Positions 1 to 8,024 of a stretch of 64,000 bases of DNA are shown here, piece after piece. The notes below the pieces were generated by a model. It saw only the letters and a list, made by a program, of their open reading frames with translations, was not told the DNA's origin and ran no database searches. The stretch comes from Rhizobium sp. BK650 (GTDB lineage: Bacteria > Pseudomonadota > Alphaproteobacteria > Rhizobiales > Rhizobiaceae): positions 1 to 64,000 of the forward strand of contig NZ_JACIBK010000004.1 of the NCBI RefSeq assembly GCF_014195325.1. Direction: 5' to 3'. Made by a program: the position numbers and the translations under genes. How positions within the stretch are numbered: the stretch's first letter is position 1; each line of letters opens with the position of its first letter.

Positions 1-18
1 CCAGAATTCTCCTGCCAT
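1..18 (-). CDS. Partial 5' end of a leftward gene, possibly an IS5-type transposase
   Basis: An ATG reads leftward from position 18 and runs off the window. Six codons are visible (MAGEFW). An AGGAGT ribosome binding site lies at 26-31, seven bases before the ATG, which makes a true start likely. The six residues resemble the N-terminus of some IS5-family transposases as I remember them, but this is far too little to assign a family. Inference only. Confidence 0.3.
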
Positions 19-94
19 GATTCAAACTCCTGTTATTACCAAAGTGAATCATACGGAGATATTTTAATCAATATGTTGATTGGGTTTCGACCCT

Positions 95-200
95 AAAGCA
101 ATCCAGCAAAAGTGCGCAGCGGTTTTGCGTCCGGAATTGCCTGAAAACAAAGAGTTGGAGCATTCTGGTCATTCGAAGAAAACGGAAATGCTCTAGGGAA
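95..200. repeat. Dispersed Rhizobium-type palindromic repeat, copy 1
   Basis: The segment has two arms, GCAATCC near 98 and CCGGAATTGC near 131-140, around a GCAAAA...TTTTGC core. It is followed by an A-rich tail and a GAGCATT...AATGCTC pair. Shorter relatives occur at 17232-17262 and 37935-37967. Repeats of this kind are abundant in Rhizobium intergenic DNA. No coding potential is evident. Confidence 0.5.
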
Positions 201-225
201 ACGAGCCTGTGCCGCCGGATGGCGC

Positions 226-1392
226 TCACTTCGGCAGTTGCGGCTGTGGTCTTTCCTCGATCAGCAACTCGTCGACGATGGTCATGACGACGAGCGAGAG
301 CGGCAGTGCCAGCATCGCACCGACCGCGCCCCACATCCATGTCCAGAAGATGATCGCCAGGAAGACGACGAACGGATTGATCTCCAGACGCCTTCCCATG
401 ACCGCGGGAAAGATCAGGTTTTCCATCACCAGATGTACCGTGAAGAAGGCCGCAGCGGGGATAAGACCGATGATGATGCTGTCATGGGTTATGACGCCTC
501 CAATGCCCACCGCGACGGTCATCATCGTGATGCCGAGATAGGGGATGAAGCTCGAAAGAAAGGCGAAGAATCCCCATAGGACGGGCATGGACAGCCCGCC
601 CGCATAGGCGATAACAGTCATCATGAAGCCGAGCGCCACATAAATCAGCGAGGCGGTGGCGAAATAGAAGCCAAGCACCTGTTCCACGGCATTGATGATA
701 CGGATGGCCGCCAGCCGCTGCGCGCGCGTGCGGAAGGTCATAATGATCGTCTTGCGCAGGTTCACCCGGCTCGCAAGAAAGAGCAGCAGCGCAGCAAAGA
801 AGATCAGCCCCTGCACGAGCGCAGGCGTCAGGTTTGTTGTTACCACATGCAGCACGTTGCCGGTGTTTGCGAGCAGCGCGTCGATGGACATCGGTCCGCT
901 CTGGAAGGTGGCGGGTGTGATGTGCAGCCATTCGATCCGCTCCAGATAGGGCATCATGCGCTGGGTGGTGCGGTCGATGAAGCCGGGCGCCTCGTTGGCG
1001 AGCATCGCCAGAGGGTTGGCAAGCGAGTTGACGAGCAGGAAGACAATGAGCGCGACGCCGATGGAAAGGATCGCCGCATTGGCAAATCTCGGCACGCCCA
1101 TCTTCGAGAGCTTTTCCGCGGCCATGCCGAGGATCATGCCGACGACGACGGCAAGGGTAATCGGGATCAGGATCAGCGACATCAGGTAGACGGCGGCAAG
1201 GCCCAGAATGCCGAAGATCCCGATGATGGCCCATGCCATGCTGACATCGAGTCCATCCTTCTCGACGCGGCGCACCGGAGCCGACGGAAGTTCCTCAGCC
1301 GCCTCCTGAAACGTTCGTGCCCACGCGCTTATATGGCTCTCGCCAGGACGGACCTTGCCAGACTGTTTCTTGATGCCGTTGGCGGTGTCCAT
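226..1392 (-). CDS. AI-2E family transporter (PerM/YdiK-like permease)
   Basis: This 388-residue inner-membrane protein has a hydrophilic N-terminal stretch of about 50 residues. Two closely spaced membrane segments follow (about 52-92), then one near 100-122, a soluble central part, and four to five further helices up to about residue 380. This is the topology of the AI-2E/PerM family. Members export small molecules (autoinducer-2 in TqsA) or act as antiporters, so the substrate cannot be stated. A GGGGGACGG-like sequence precedes the ATG. The gene is single and is separated from the convergent-edge repeat by about 30 bases. Confidence 0.85.
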   Translation of the reverse strand: MDTANGIKKQSGKVRPGESHISAWARTFQEAAEELPSAPVRRVEKDGLDVSMAWAIIGIFGILGLAAVYLMSLILIPITLAVVVGMILGMAAEKLSKMGVPRFANAAILSIGVALIVFLLVNSLANPLAMLANEAPGFIDRTTQRMMPYLERIEWLHITPATFQSGPMSIDALLANTGNVLHVVTTNLTPALVQGLIFFAALLLFLASRVNLRKTIIMTFRTRAQRLAAIRIINAVEQVLGFYFATASLIYVALGFMMTVIAYAGGLSMPVLWGFFAFLSSFIPYLGITMMTVAVGIGGVITHDSIIIGLIPAAAFFTVHLVMENLIFPAVMGRRLEINPFVVFLAIIFWTWMWGAVGAMLALPLSLVVMTIVDELLIEERPQPQLPK

Positions 1393-1468
1393 GTCCGATC
1401 CGTCCCCCGAAGCCCGATTGCTTCGGCAATCAACGCGGAAGGGTCGCTGCCGGTTCCGCGTGAAGGAT

Positions 1469-2368
1469 TTAGACAGATCGCTGGCGCCCGATGAAATCCA
1501 CGAAAGCGCGCAGCGGCGGCGGCATCTGGCGCCGGCTTGGATAATAAAGGTGAAAGCCGGCGAAGGGCGGCGTCCAGTCGTCGAGCATGCTGACGAGCCG
1601 GCCGGCGGCGAGATTGTCGGCCGCGTGGTAATCGAAGAGATAGCCGATGCCGATCCCGTCGAGCACCGCCCGCAGTATCAGATCGTTGTCTGTGGTGCTG
1701 AGCGGCCCCGAGACCGCCACTTCCAGTTTTTCATCGCCACGTTCGAATTCCCAGTGATAGAGGCTGCCATCCGTCGGCCAGCGAGAGGTGACGCAGGAGT
1801 GATCGCGCAGGTCGCGCGGTGTCTTCGGCACGCCGTGGCGCGCGATGTAATCGGGTGAGGCAACGACGATCAGCCGCATTTCGCCGCCGAGCTTGACGCT
1901 TACCATGTCCTTTTCCACCATCTCGCCCAGCCGGATACCGGCATCGAAGCGACCGGCGACGATATCGGTGAGTTTGTCCTCGACCACGACATCGATGACG
2001 ATGTCGGGATAGGCCGCGTGAAAGGGCGCGATCAGCGGCGCCAGCCTGTGGACGATCGCGACCCGCGGCGCGTTGATGCGCAACAGCCCGGCTGGGGTGT
2101 CGCGCAATGCCGCGACATCGGCCACTGCCCGATCGAGATCCGCAAGCGCCGGCAGAAGCCGCGTAAGCAACCGCTGGCCCGCCTCGCTCGGCGCCACGCT
2201 GCGCGTCGTGCGATTGAGCAGCCGGATCCCCATCCGCTCCTCGAGCGCGCGGATCGTCTGGCTGAGTGCCGAGGGCGATATGCCGAGGCGTGCCGCGGCA
2301 CGCGCAAAACTGCCCTGCTCGGCTACCGCCGCAAAGGCCTTCAATTCCGCATAGTCACTGCCGCGCAT
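1469..2368 (-). CDS. LysR-family transcriptional regulator
   Basis: This 299-residue protein is cytoplasmic. Its N-terminal winged helix-turn-helix (about residues 3-62) carries the family pattern FAAVAEQGSFARAAARLGIS...SQTIRALE. A periplasmic-binding-fold effector domain fills about 90-295. I take the ATG at 2368 (MRGSDY), because residues before it, from a TTG at 2428, do not look like LysR sequence. The gene is divergent from the aldo/keto reductase at 2465 and probably controls it, since LysR proteins usually regulate the neighbouring divergent gene. The ligand is unknown. Confidence 0.93.
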   Translation of the reverse strand: MRGSDYAELKAFAAVAEQGSFARAAARLGISPSALSQTIRALEERMGIRLLNRTTRSVAPSEAGQRLLTRLLPALADLDRAVADVAALRDTPAGLLRINAPRVAIVHRLAPLIAPFHAAYPDIVIDVVVEDKLTDIVAGRFDAGIRLGEMVEKDMVSVKLGGEMRLIVVASPDYIARHGVPKTPRDLRDHSCVTSRWPTDGSLYHWEFERGDEKLEVAVSGPLSTTDNDLILRAVLDGIGIGYLFDYHAADNLAAGRLVSMLDDWTPPFAGFHLYYPSRRQMPPPLRAFVDFIGRQRSV

Positions 2369-2396
2369 TATGCTGTCTTTTCTAAATAAGCCATAT

Positions 2397-2424
2397 CGAT
2401 AATGTAGCATTGTTGTTAGTATCG
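2397..2424. promoter_or_regulatory. Possible LysR operator in the divergent promoter region
   Basis: The 96-bp gap between the two divergent start codons contains CGATA at 2397-2401 and its inverted copy TATCG at 2420-2424. This is an interrupted dyad of the kind LysR proteins bind. The assignment rests only on position and symmetry. Confidence 0.3.
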
Positions 2425-2464
2425 GCAAGGCGCATCTTCTGTCTGCAACGACAGGAGATGTCCT

Positions 2465-3538
2465 ATGACCGATACATTGTCCCTTGACCGCTACCGTCTG
2501 CTCGGCCGCTCCGGCCTGCGTGTTTCGCCGCTGTCTCTCGGCGCCATGACTTTCGGAACCGACTGGGGCTGGGGCGCGGATGAGCAGGAATCACGGCGCA
2601 TGTTCGACGCTTATGTCGACCGCGGCGGCAACTTCATCGATACCGCCAACCAATATACCGGCGGCACATCCGAAAAACTCGTCGGCCGCTTTGCCGAAGG
2701 CCGTCGCGACGAGCTCGTCATCGCCACCAAATATACGATCACCTCGCGCCCGAAGGACCCTAATTCCGGCGGCAACCACCGCCGCAGCATGGTCCGCTCG
2801 GTTGAAGACAGCCTGAAGCGGCTGAACACCGATTACATCGATCTCTTCTATCTGCACGCCTGGGACTTCACGACCTCGGTCGAGGAAGTGATGCGCGGCT
2901 TGGACGACCTCGTGCGTGCCGGTAAAATCGTCTATGCTGGGATTTCCGATACACCCGCCTGGCAGGTTGCGCGGATGCAAACGCTCGCCGACCTGCGTGG
3001 CTGGGCGCCGCTGGTGGCTTTGCAGATCGAATATAGCCTGATCGAGCGGACGGTGGAACGCGATCTGATCCCGATGGCGCATGAGCTCGGCCTCGGCGTC
3101 ATCCCCTGGTCGCCGCTCGGCATGGGCGTCCTGACGGGCAAATATAGCCGCGCCGACCTGGATATCGGCGGTGGCACCGCAAGTGCGGTCGGCACCCGCA
3201 AGAATGTCGCTGCCGGCAATGGTTCGTTGACGGAGCGCAATCTCGGCATTGCCGATGTGGTCAAGGAAATTGCCGCCGAAATCGGCAGGACGCCGGCACA
3301 GGTGGCGATCGCCTGGACGCTGACCAATCCGGCTATCACCTCGCCGATCATGGGCGTGAAGACGATGGCCCAGTTCGAAGACAATCTCGGCGCGCTCGAT
3401 GTCGTGCTGTCGAATGAACATCGTGCCCGCCTCGCCGAGGCAAGCGCCATCGTCCTCGGCTTTCCGCATGATTTCCTCGCCAAGCCGCTGACGCGTGGCG
3501 TCATGTTCGGCGAAGTGACGATCGAGCCACGTCGCTGA
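2465..3538 (+). CDS. Aldo/keto reductase, potassium-channel beta-subunit-like group
   Basis: This 357-residue NADPH-dependent oxidoreductase has a TIM-barrel fold. The catalytic tetrad is visible as Asp in NFIDTANQY, Tyr in the same motif, Lys in VIATKYT and His in YLHAWD. The C-terminal cofactor region contains PIMGVKTMAQFEDNL. An AGGAG lies seven bases before the ATG at 2465. The gene is divergent from the LysR gene, and a hairpin at 3568-3593 follows. The physiological substrate is not predictable from the sequence. Confidence 0.92.
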   Translation: MTDTLSLDRYRLLGRSGLRVSPLSLGAMTFGTDWGWGADEQESRRMFDAYVDRGGNFIDTANQYTGGTSEKLVGRFAEGRRDELVIATKYTITSRPKDPNSGGNHRRSMVRSVEDSLKRLNTDYIDLFYLHAWDFTTSVEEVMRGLDDLVRAGKIVYAGISDTPAWQVARMQTLADLRGWAPLVALQIEYSLIERTVERDLIPMAHELGLGVIPWSPLGMGVLTGKYSRADLDIGGGTASAVGTRKNVAAGNGSLTERNLGIADVVKEIAAEIGRTPAQVAIAWTLTNPAITSPIMGVKTMAQFEDNLGALDVVLSNEHRARLAEASAIVLGFPHDFLAKPLTRGVMFGEVTIEPRR

Positions 3539-3567
3539 CCCATGGCAGGCGCTAAGATCTGCAAATG

Positions 3568-3593
3568 AAATGGCGCCGGAAACGGCGCCATTT
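3568..3593. terminator. Bidirectional hairpin terminator between convergent genes
   Basis: A perfect 10-bp stem (AAATGGCGCC / GGCGCCATTT) encloses the six-base loop GGAAAC. It lies 30 bases after the aldo/keto reductase stop and before the end of the convergent VOC gene. The A/T-rich stem bases serve as short U-tracts in both directions. Confidence 0.7.
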
Positions 3594-3682
3594 GTCGTCC
3601 AGATGCCTCGCTTCGAAAGCGTAAGCAAAGGATCGTCTCGTGAAGCCAGAACGGTCCTTTCCAAAACCTCGGAAGATATTCT

Positions 3683-4546
3683 TCAGGCCGAAAGCGTGAG
3701 CCCGATGCCCCAAGGATCTCTCAGAAAGACACCGCCGTCGCGCTTCTCGCTCTTGATCTCCAGCTCATCCAGCTTGGAGACGGCCTTATCGAGCGTTTCC
3801 TTATCGTTGAAGCGGATCTTGTAATCGGAAAGGCCGGTCATATTGTCGGCGCGCGTGCCGGCGCCGCGGCTGTTCCAGATATTAGCTGCGAGATGGTGGT
3901 GGTAGCCACCGGTCGCAAAGAAGCTCGCGCTCGGATAACGTGCCATCACCTTCAGGCCCAGTACGTCGCGGTAGAAGGCGTCCGCCTGCGGAATGTCGCC
4001 GACCTGCAGATGGATGTGACCGATCGCGGTACCGTCGGCCATGCCGGTCCAGGTGTCATCGGGGGCGCTGTTGTAGAGCGCCTGCAGATCGAGCCGCAGC
4101 GTCGCCATCTCCACCATGCCGTCTGGATGGAATTTCCAGCCTTCATGTGGCCGGTCGGCATAGATTTCGATGCCGTTGCCCTCCGGATCGGAAAGATAGA
4201 TCGCCTCGCTGACCACATGGTCGGACGCGCCTTCGAGCGTCACATTGTTCTGCGCAGCATGACGAAGCCAGCGCGCGAGCTCGTTACGATTGGGGACGAG
4301 GAAAGCGGTGTGAAACAGGCCGGCGGCGTTGCGGGGCGCTTCGCGGGCGTTGCTGTCCGTCGTCAGCGTCAGCAGCGGCAGACCGGCAACACCGAGAACC
4401 TCACCGCTTGCGGTCTTTTCGAGCACCGAGAGACCAAGCATCTTCTGATAGAAACCGGACACCGCGGCCAAGTCTCTCACAACCAGATGCGACTGGTCGA
4501 TATAGGCAGGGCGCGTCAGCGCATAGGAGGTTTCAGTTGACGTCAT
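3683..4546 (-). CDS. VOC-family (glyoxalase/extradiol dioxygenase-like) protein with two VOC modules
   Basis: This 287-residue protein has two vicinal-oxygen-chelate modules. The first begins around DQSHLVVRDL and ends at NGIEIYAD, so His and Glu metal ligands are present. The second starts at GHIHLQVGDI and ends at DPWGIGLTL, where the usual Glu is replaced by Gly. The layout matches catechol 2,3-dioxygenase-like (CatE) proteins. The ATG at 4546 has a strong AGGAG eight bases upstream. The frame continues upstream to another ATG at 4651, which would add a Tat-like leader (see findings). The substrate is unknown. Confidence 0.85.
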   Translation of the reverse strand: MTSTETSYALTRPAYIDQSHLVVRDLAAVSGFYQKMLGLSVLEKTASGEVLGVAGLPLLTLTTDSNAREAPRNAAGLFHTAFLVPNRNELARWLRHAAQNNVTLEGASDHVVSEAIYLSDPEGNGIEIYADRPHEGWKFHPDGMVEMATLRLDLQALYNSAPDDTWTGMADGTAIGHIHLQVGDIPQADAFYRDVLGLKVMARYPSASFFATGGYHHHLAANIWNSRGAGTRADNMTGLSDYKIRFNDKETLDKAVSKLDELEIKSEKRDGGVFLRDPWGIGLTLSA

Positions 4547-4773
4547 GGGGTGATCTCCTGCCATGGAACTGGCCAATGAATTGAAAGGCGTACCGGCGGT
4601 GGCGGCAAATGTGCCGCCCGTAGCGAGCGCGAAGAATTTTCGCCGGTCCATTCGCCTGTAAGCTCCCTCGGCTGCTGTACTTGATGTCTATATGGCCCAT
4701 TTCCATTGTTCACAGAAGGCCGGTTTTTGACGATGAAGCGTTCTGTAAGTGTTGACGATCGCTCGCGCCCCAC

Positions 4774-4787
4774 TTGATATCAATCAA
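4774..4787. promoter_or_regulatory. Consensus FNR/FixK (anaerobox) site
   Basis: TTGATATCAATCAA matches TTGAT-N4-ATCAA exactly. It ends 61 bases before the universal stress protein start at 4849, a distance that fits an activator site near -40 of a promoter. FixK/FnrN proteins recognise this sequence in rhizobia under low oxygen. Confidence 0.7.
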
Positions 4788-4848
4788 TGCGCTTTATCTA
4801 TTCAGGGAGGAGGTTGATGACGAAGAGCAACACCTTGAGGAGGATCAG

Positions 4849-5259
4849 ATGTACAAGAAGATCATTGTTCCCATTGAAATCGGCAGCATCGCAAAAGGCG
4901 AGAAGATTTTCCGCAAGGCAGCAGGGCTGCTCGACAATGGCGGCGAGATCATCCTCCTAAACGTCGTCGAGGATATTCCGACCTATGTCGCCATCGAGCT
5001 TCCAGGAAACATCGTCGAGGATGCCATGAAGGAAGGCCGCGACCGGTTGCACGATCTCGTCGCCAAGACCGGTATTTCGGCCACTGTCGAAGTCCGCAAC
5101 GGCCCGCCCGCCGACAGCATTCTTGCCGCGGCGAAAGACCACGGTGCCGATCTCATCATGATTGCCTCGCACATTCCCGATATCTACAATTACTTTATCG
5201 GCGCCACCGCCGACCGCGTGGTGCGCCACGCCAAATGCTCGGTGCTGGTGGATCGGTAG
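4849..5259 (+). CDS. Universal stress protein (UspA family)
   Basis: This 136-residue single-domain Usp protein starts MYKKIIVPIEIG and ends with a G-x-TADRVVRHAKCSVLV segment. That segment carries the family's nucleotide-binding glycine region and C-terminal beta strand. The start is fixed by AGGAGG five bases before the ATG; an in-frame ATG at 4774 lies inside the FNR-type box and is not credible. The DksA-like gene follows 11 bases after the stop, so the two are probably cotranscribed. Low-oxygen control is inferred from the upstream box. Confidence 0.92.
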   Translation: MYKKIIVPIEIGSIAKGEKIFRKAAGLLDNGGEIILLNVVEDIPTYVAIELPGNIVEDAMKEGRDRLHDLVAKTGISATVEVRNGPPADSILAAAKDHGADLIMIASHIPDIYNYFIGATADRVVRHAKCSVLVDR

Positions 5260-5270
5260 GACGTGAAGCC

Positions 5271-5591
5271 ATGGACACGAAACTTCAGGAAAAGATCCTG
5301 CGCGACCGCTGGCACGAACTGACAGCCCGCCTGCGCAGGATCGATACGGACCTCGGCCGCACCAAGGCGGCCGATGATGACGACCGCGCCATCGAAAACG
5401 AGAATGACGAAGTGCTGGAAGGCCTCGGCCAGGCAGGCGAGGAGGAGCTTCGCGCCATCGATGCCGCCCTCGAACGCATCGCTAAGGGCACCTACGGTAC
5501 CTGTGCCCGCTGCGGCGCCGAGATATCCGAGGCCCGCCTTGCGGTGCTGCCGCAGACGCCGCTCTGCGAGGATTGCGCCGCGGGGAGGTAA
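5271..5591 (+). CDS. DksA/TraR-type C4 zinc-finger protein
   Basis: This 106-residue protein has an N-terminal helical part (about 1-70) with many acidic residues, then a C-terminal zinc finger (CARCG ... CEDC). It is shorter than DksA of E. coli (151 residues). DksA-like proteins insert into the RNA polymerase secondary channel, and a role as a small transcription modulator is inferred. An AGGACGTGAAG sequence precedes the ATG at 5271. The gene sits just after the universal stress protein, consistent with a stress operon. Confidence 0.85.
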   Translation: MDTKLQEKILRDRWHELTARLRRIDTDLGRTKAADDDDRAIENENDEVLEGLGQAGEEELRAIDAALERIAKGTYGTCARCGAEISEARLAVLPQTPLCEDCAAGR

Positions 5592-5711
5592 GGGCGCCAT
5601 CAAAAACGGACATGGCGTGTCACAAAGATTTAACCTGACACCGCCAGGCGTCCGGTTGCGCCTTTGCGAATTCGGTGCGACGATCCTCTTACTCTGAGTA
5701 AGGGTGCGTGC

Positions 5712-6380
5712 ATGGGCGAGTTCAACGGCATTCGCTGGGCTTACGACAAGTATGAGCTGATCGCGGACGGCATCGTCCACGGCGTCGGACTATTCTTTGC
5801 CCTGATCGGCGCGACCGTACTGATCTTTTACGCCACTCTCTGGAGCCCGGCCGGCGCACTGGTTGCCGCCTGGGTTTACGGCGTAGGGCTGGTGCTGACG
5901 CTCGGCATTTCCTTTTCCTACAATATCTGGCCGGTTTCGCGCACCAAATGGTATCTGCGCCGCTTCGACCATTCGGCGATATTCATCCTGATCGCCGCCA
6001 CCTACACACCCTTCCTGCAGCGCGGCGCCGACGATCCGCTGTTGCTGGGCATGCTGATCTTCATCTGGCTGATCGCCGCCTTCGGTATCTTCGTCAAATG
6101 TGTTTTTCCGGGCAAATGCGATCGGCTGGCGATCCTGCTCTATCTCGCCATGGGCTGGAGCGGATTGGTGGTGGCCGAACCCGTGGCCTCGCGCATCCCC
6201 TATACTTCCATGCTGCTGATCGTCATCGGCGGCGTCATCTATTCGCTGGGCGTCATCTTCCATGTGTGGGAGAGGCTGCGTTTCCAGAATGCCATCTGGC
6301 ACGGCTTTGTGGTGGCCGCTGCCGCCGTGCATTATTCGGCTGTGCTGACTTGCTTCAGCCTGTCGGTCCCCGCCTTCTGA
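5712..6380 (+). CDS. Hemolysin III / TrhA family membrane protein
   Basis: This 222-residue protein has seven predicted membrane helices. The family's presumed metal-binding residues are visible: His in GIVHGVG near the N-terminus, His in FDHSAIFILIAATYTP, and His residues in the last helices (IWHGFVVAAAAVHYS). The family is related to PAQR receptors. TrhA has been linked to membrane-energetics homeostasis, while the haemolysin name is historical. The ATG at 5712 (MGEFNG) gives a normal family N-terminus. About 120 bases separate it from the DksA-like gene. Confidence 0.9.
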   Translation: MGEFNGIRWAYDKYELIADGIVHGVGLFFALIGATVLIFYATLWSPAGALVAAWVYGVGLVLTLGISFSYNIWPVSRTKWYLRRFDHSAIFILIAATYTPFLQRGADDPLLLGMLIFIWLIAAFGIFVKCVFPGKCDRLAILLYLAMGWSGLVVAEPVASRIPYTSMLLIVIGGVIYSLGVIFHVWERLRFQNAIWHGFVVAAAAVHYSAVLTCFSLSVPAF

Positions 6381-6455
6381 TATCTGTCGTTTACTTCGCG
6401 CAGCGCCCGGCGTATGCCCCAAAAATCGAGACCATTCGCAACCAGGCCTGCCCAC

Positions 6456-6965
6456 ATGACCGATACCGTTCTCATCCGGGACGCCGCCCAAGCCGATCTT
6501 CCTGCCATCAGAGACATCTACAACCACGCGGTCGAGCATACGACGGCGATCTGGAACGAGACGCTCGTCGATCTCGACAACCGGCTGGAATGGTTCAAGG
6601 CGCGCAAGGGCAGGGGCTTTCCGATCATCGTCGCCGAAATGAACGGCAAGGTTGCCGGCTACGCCTCGTATGGCGACTGGCGCGCCTTTGACGGCTATCG
6701 CCACACGGTCGAACATTCGGTCTACGTCGACAAGGATTGCCGCGGTTCAGGCATCGGTGAAAGACTGATGCGGGCATTGATCGAGCGCGCGAGTGCCGGC
6801 AATGTCCACGTCATGATCGCCGGCATCGAGGCTGAAAACACGGCCTCCATCAAGCTCCACCAAAAGCTCGGCTTCCGCGTCGCCGGCACATTTTCCGAGG
6901 TCGGCATCAAGTTCGGCCGCTGGCTGGATCTGACCTGCATGGAACTGCGCGTACCGAAAGACTGA
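6456..6965 (+). CDS. GNAT N-acetyltransferase, phosphinothricin acetyltransferase-like
   Basis: This 169-residue protein starts MTDTVLIRDA. The acetyl-CoA-binding motif A appears as CRGSGIGERLMRALI (about residues 88-105). The text around IYNHAVEHTTAIWNE and KLGFRVAGTF is characteristic of the PAT/YncA/MnaT subgroup, which acetylates amino-acid-like substrates such as phosphinothricin or methionine sulfone. Whether it confers herbicide resistance cannot be told from sequence. The gene stands alone between the TrhA and pentapeptide genes. Confidence 0.9.
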   Translation: MTDTVLIRDAAQADLPAIRDIYNHAVEHTTAIWNETLVDLDNRLEWFKARKGRGFPIIVAEMNGKVAGYASYGDWRAFDGYRHTVEHSVYVDKDCRGSGIGERLMRALIERASAGNVHVMIAGIEAENTASIKLHQKLGFRVAGTFSEVGIKFGRWLDLTCMELRVPKD

Positions 6966-7098
6966 CAGGGCCGTCTTCGGTTGCCCATAGCCAGATTGCT
7001 CATATCCAGATTGATTGCCGGCGGAGCACTAACCATATTTTTATCGTAGTCTGGCCTTGTAGAAATCTCTGAAGGCGCGACTCGTAGAGGAGAGGTTG

Positions 7099-7797
7099 AT
7101 GTTTGGACGCCCGGTGCTCGGTCTTTCGGCTTTCCTGGCTGTAGCGGCCTACTCGTTGCCGGCAATGGCCGCCAATTGCGGCAGCACGGCTGAGCCGAAA
7201 CTTGACTGGCAGGAGTGCAACAAGAAAAACCTGATGCTTCAGGGCAGCGATCTCCAGGGCGCCAATCTCGCCGGTACGGACTTCGCCTTGACCGATCTCG
7301 GCGGCGCGAACCTGAAATCTGCGAATGCAGAAAAGGCGACCTTCGTGCGGGCCTCGCTTCAAGGCGCTACCCTTCAAGGTGCCAACTTCGCAAAAATCGA
7401 AGCCTATCGGTCGACTTTCGCCGGTGCCATCGGCGATGGTGCAAACTTTGCCGGTGCAGAGCTGCAGCGGGCCGATTTCACCGGCGCACAGCTCACGAAG
7501 GCAAATTTCGAGAAGGCGGAGCTTGGCCGCGCTAACTTCGACAAGGCAGTGCTGACCGGCGTCAGCTTCGCGCTCGCCAATCTCTCCCGCGCCGACCTGA
7601 CTGGCATAAGTTATGATGGCCCGATCAACTTCGACCGCGCCTTCATGTTTCTGACCCGCATCGAGGGGCTGGATCTGTCCGCCGCCACCGGCCTGCAGCA
7701 GCCGCAGATCGACCTTGCCTGCGGCGATTCCTCCACGAAGCTACCCTCGGGGCTTTCCGTCCCATCGAACTGGCCCTGCCCGCAGGAGCAGGACTGA
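7099..7797 (+). CDS. Secreted pentapeptide-repeat protein
   Basis: This 232-residue protein has a signal peptide (about residues 1-25, ending VYSLPAMA-like before ANCGS). About 24 tandem A(N/D)LxX pentapeptides follow, roughly from residue 48 to 170 (for example GANLAGTDFALTDL), which fold as a right-handed quadrilateral beta-helix. The C-terminal part contains a further Cys (LACGDSS), which could pair with a Cys after the signal peptide. A strong GAGGAGAGG precedes the ATG. The function is unknown; a periplasmic location is inferred. Confidence 0.85.
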   Translation: MFGRPVLGLSAFLAVAAYSLPAMAANCGSTAEPKLDWQECNKKNLMLQGSDLQGANLAGTDFALTDLGGANLKSANAEKATFVRASLQGATLQGANFAKIEAYRSTFAGAIGDGANFAGAELQRADFTGAQLTKANFEKAELGRANFDKAVLTGVSFALANLSRADLTGISYDGPINFDRAFMFLTRIEGLDLSAATGLQQPQIDLACGDSSTKLPSGLSVPSNWPCPQEQD

Positions 7798-8024
7798 GCG
7801 GAATCGAAAGCGGAGCCTTTTGGCTCAGGCAAAGCGACTACCCAATGGCCTCGCGCGGGTGCGCATGCGCTCAAGCTCCAGGACGTCCGCGACGGTGGTT
7901 TCGCAACACCAGCGGGTCGCTGCTTAGAACTTCCTGCATCGCAGTCATTGTTTCATCCTTCTGACATGGACTACGCCTAAGCCGCACCGGCTTCCGCTTC
8001 GTTTCTATATGAGGACTTCCGCCC

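Noticed and set aside
7871..7948. Leftward 25-residue frame (MTAMQEVLSSDPLVL...) with AAGGA upstream
   Set aside because: Too short and without family or neighbour support. It lies in the promoter area of the FAD oxidoreductase. I cannot separate it from chance.
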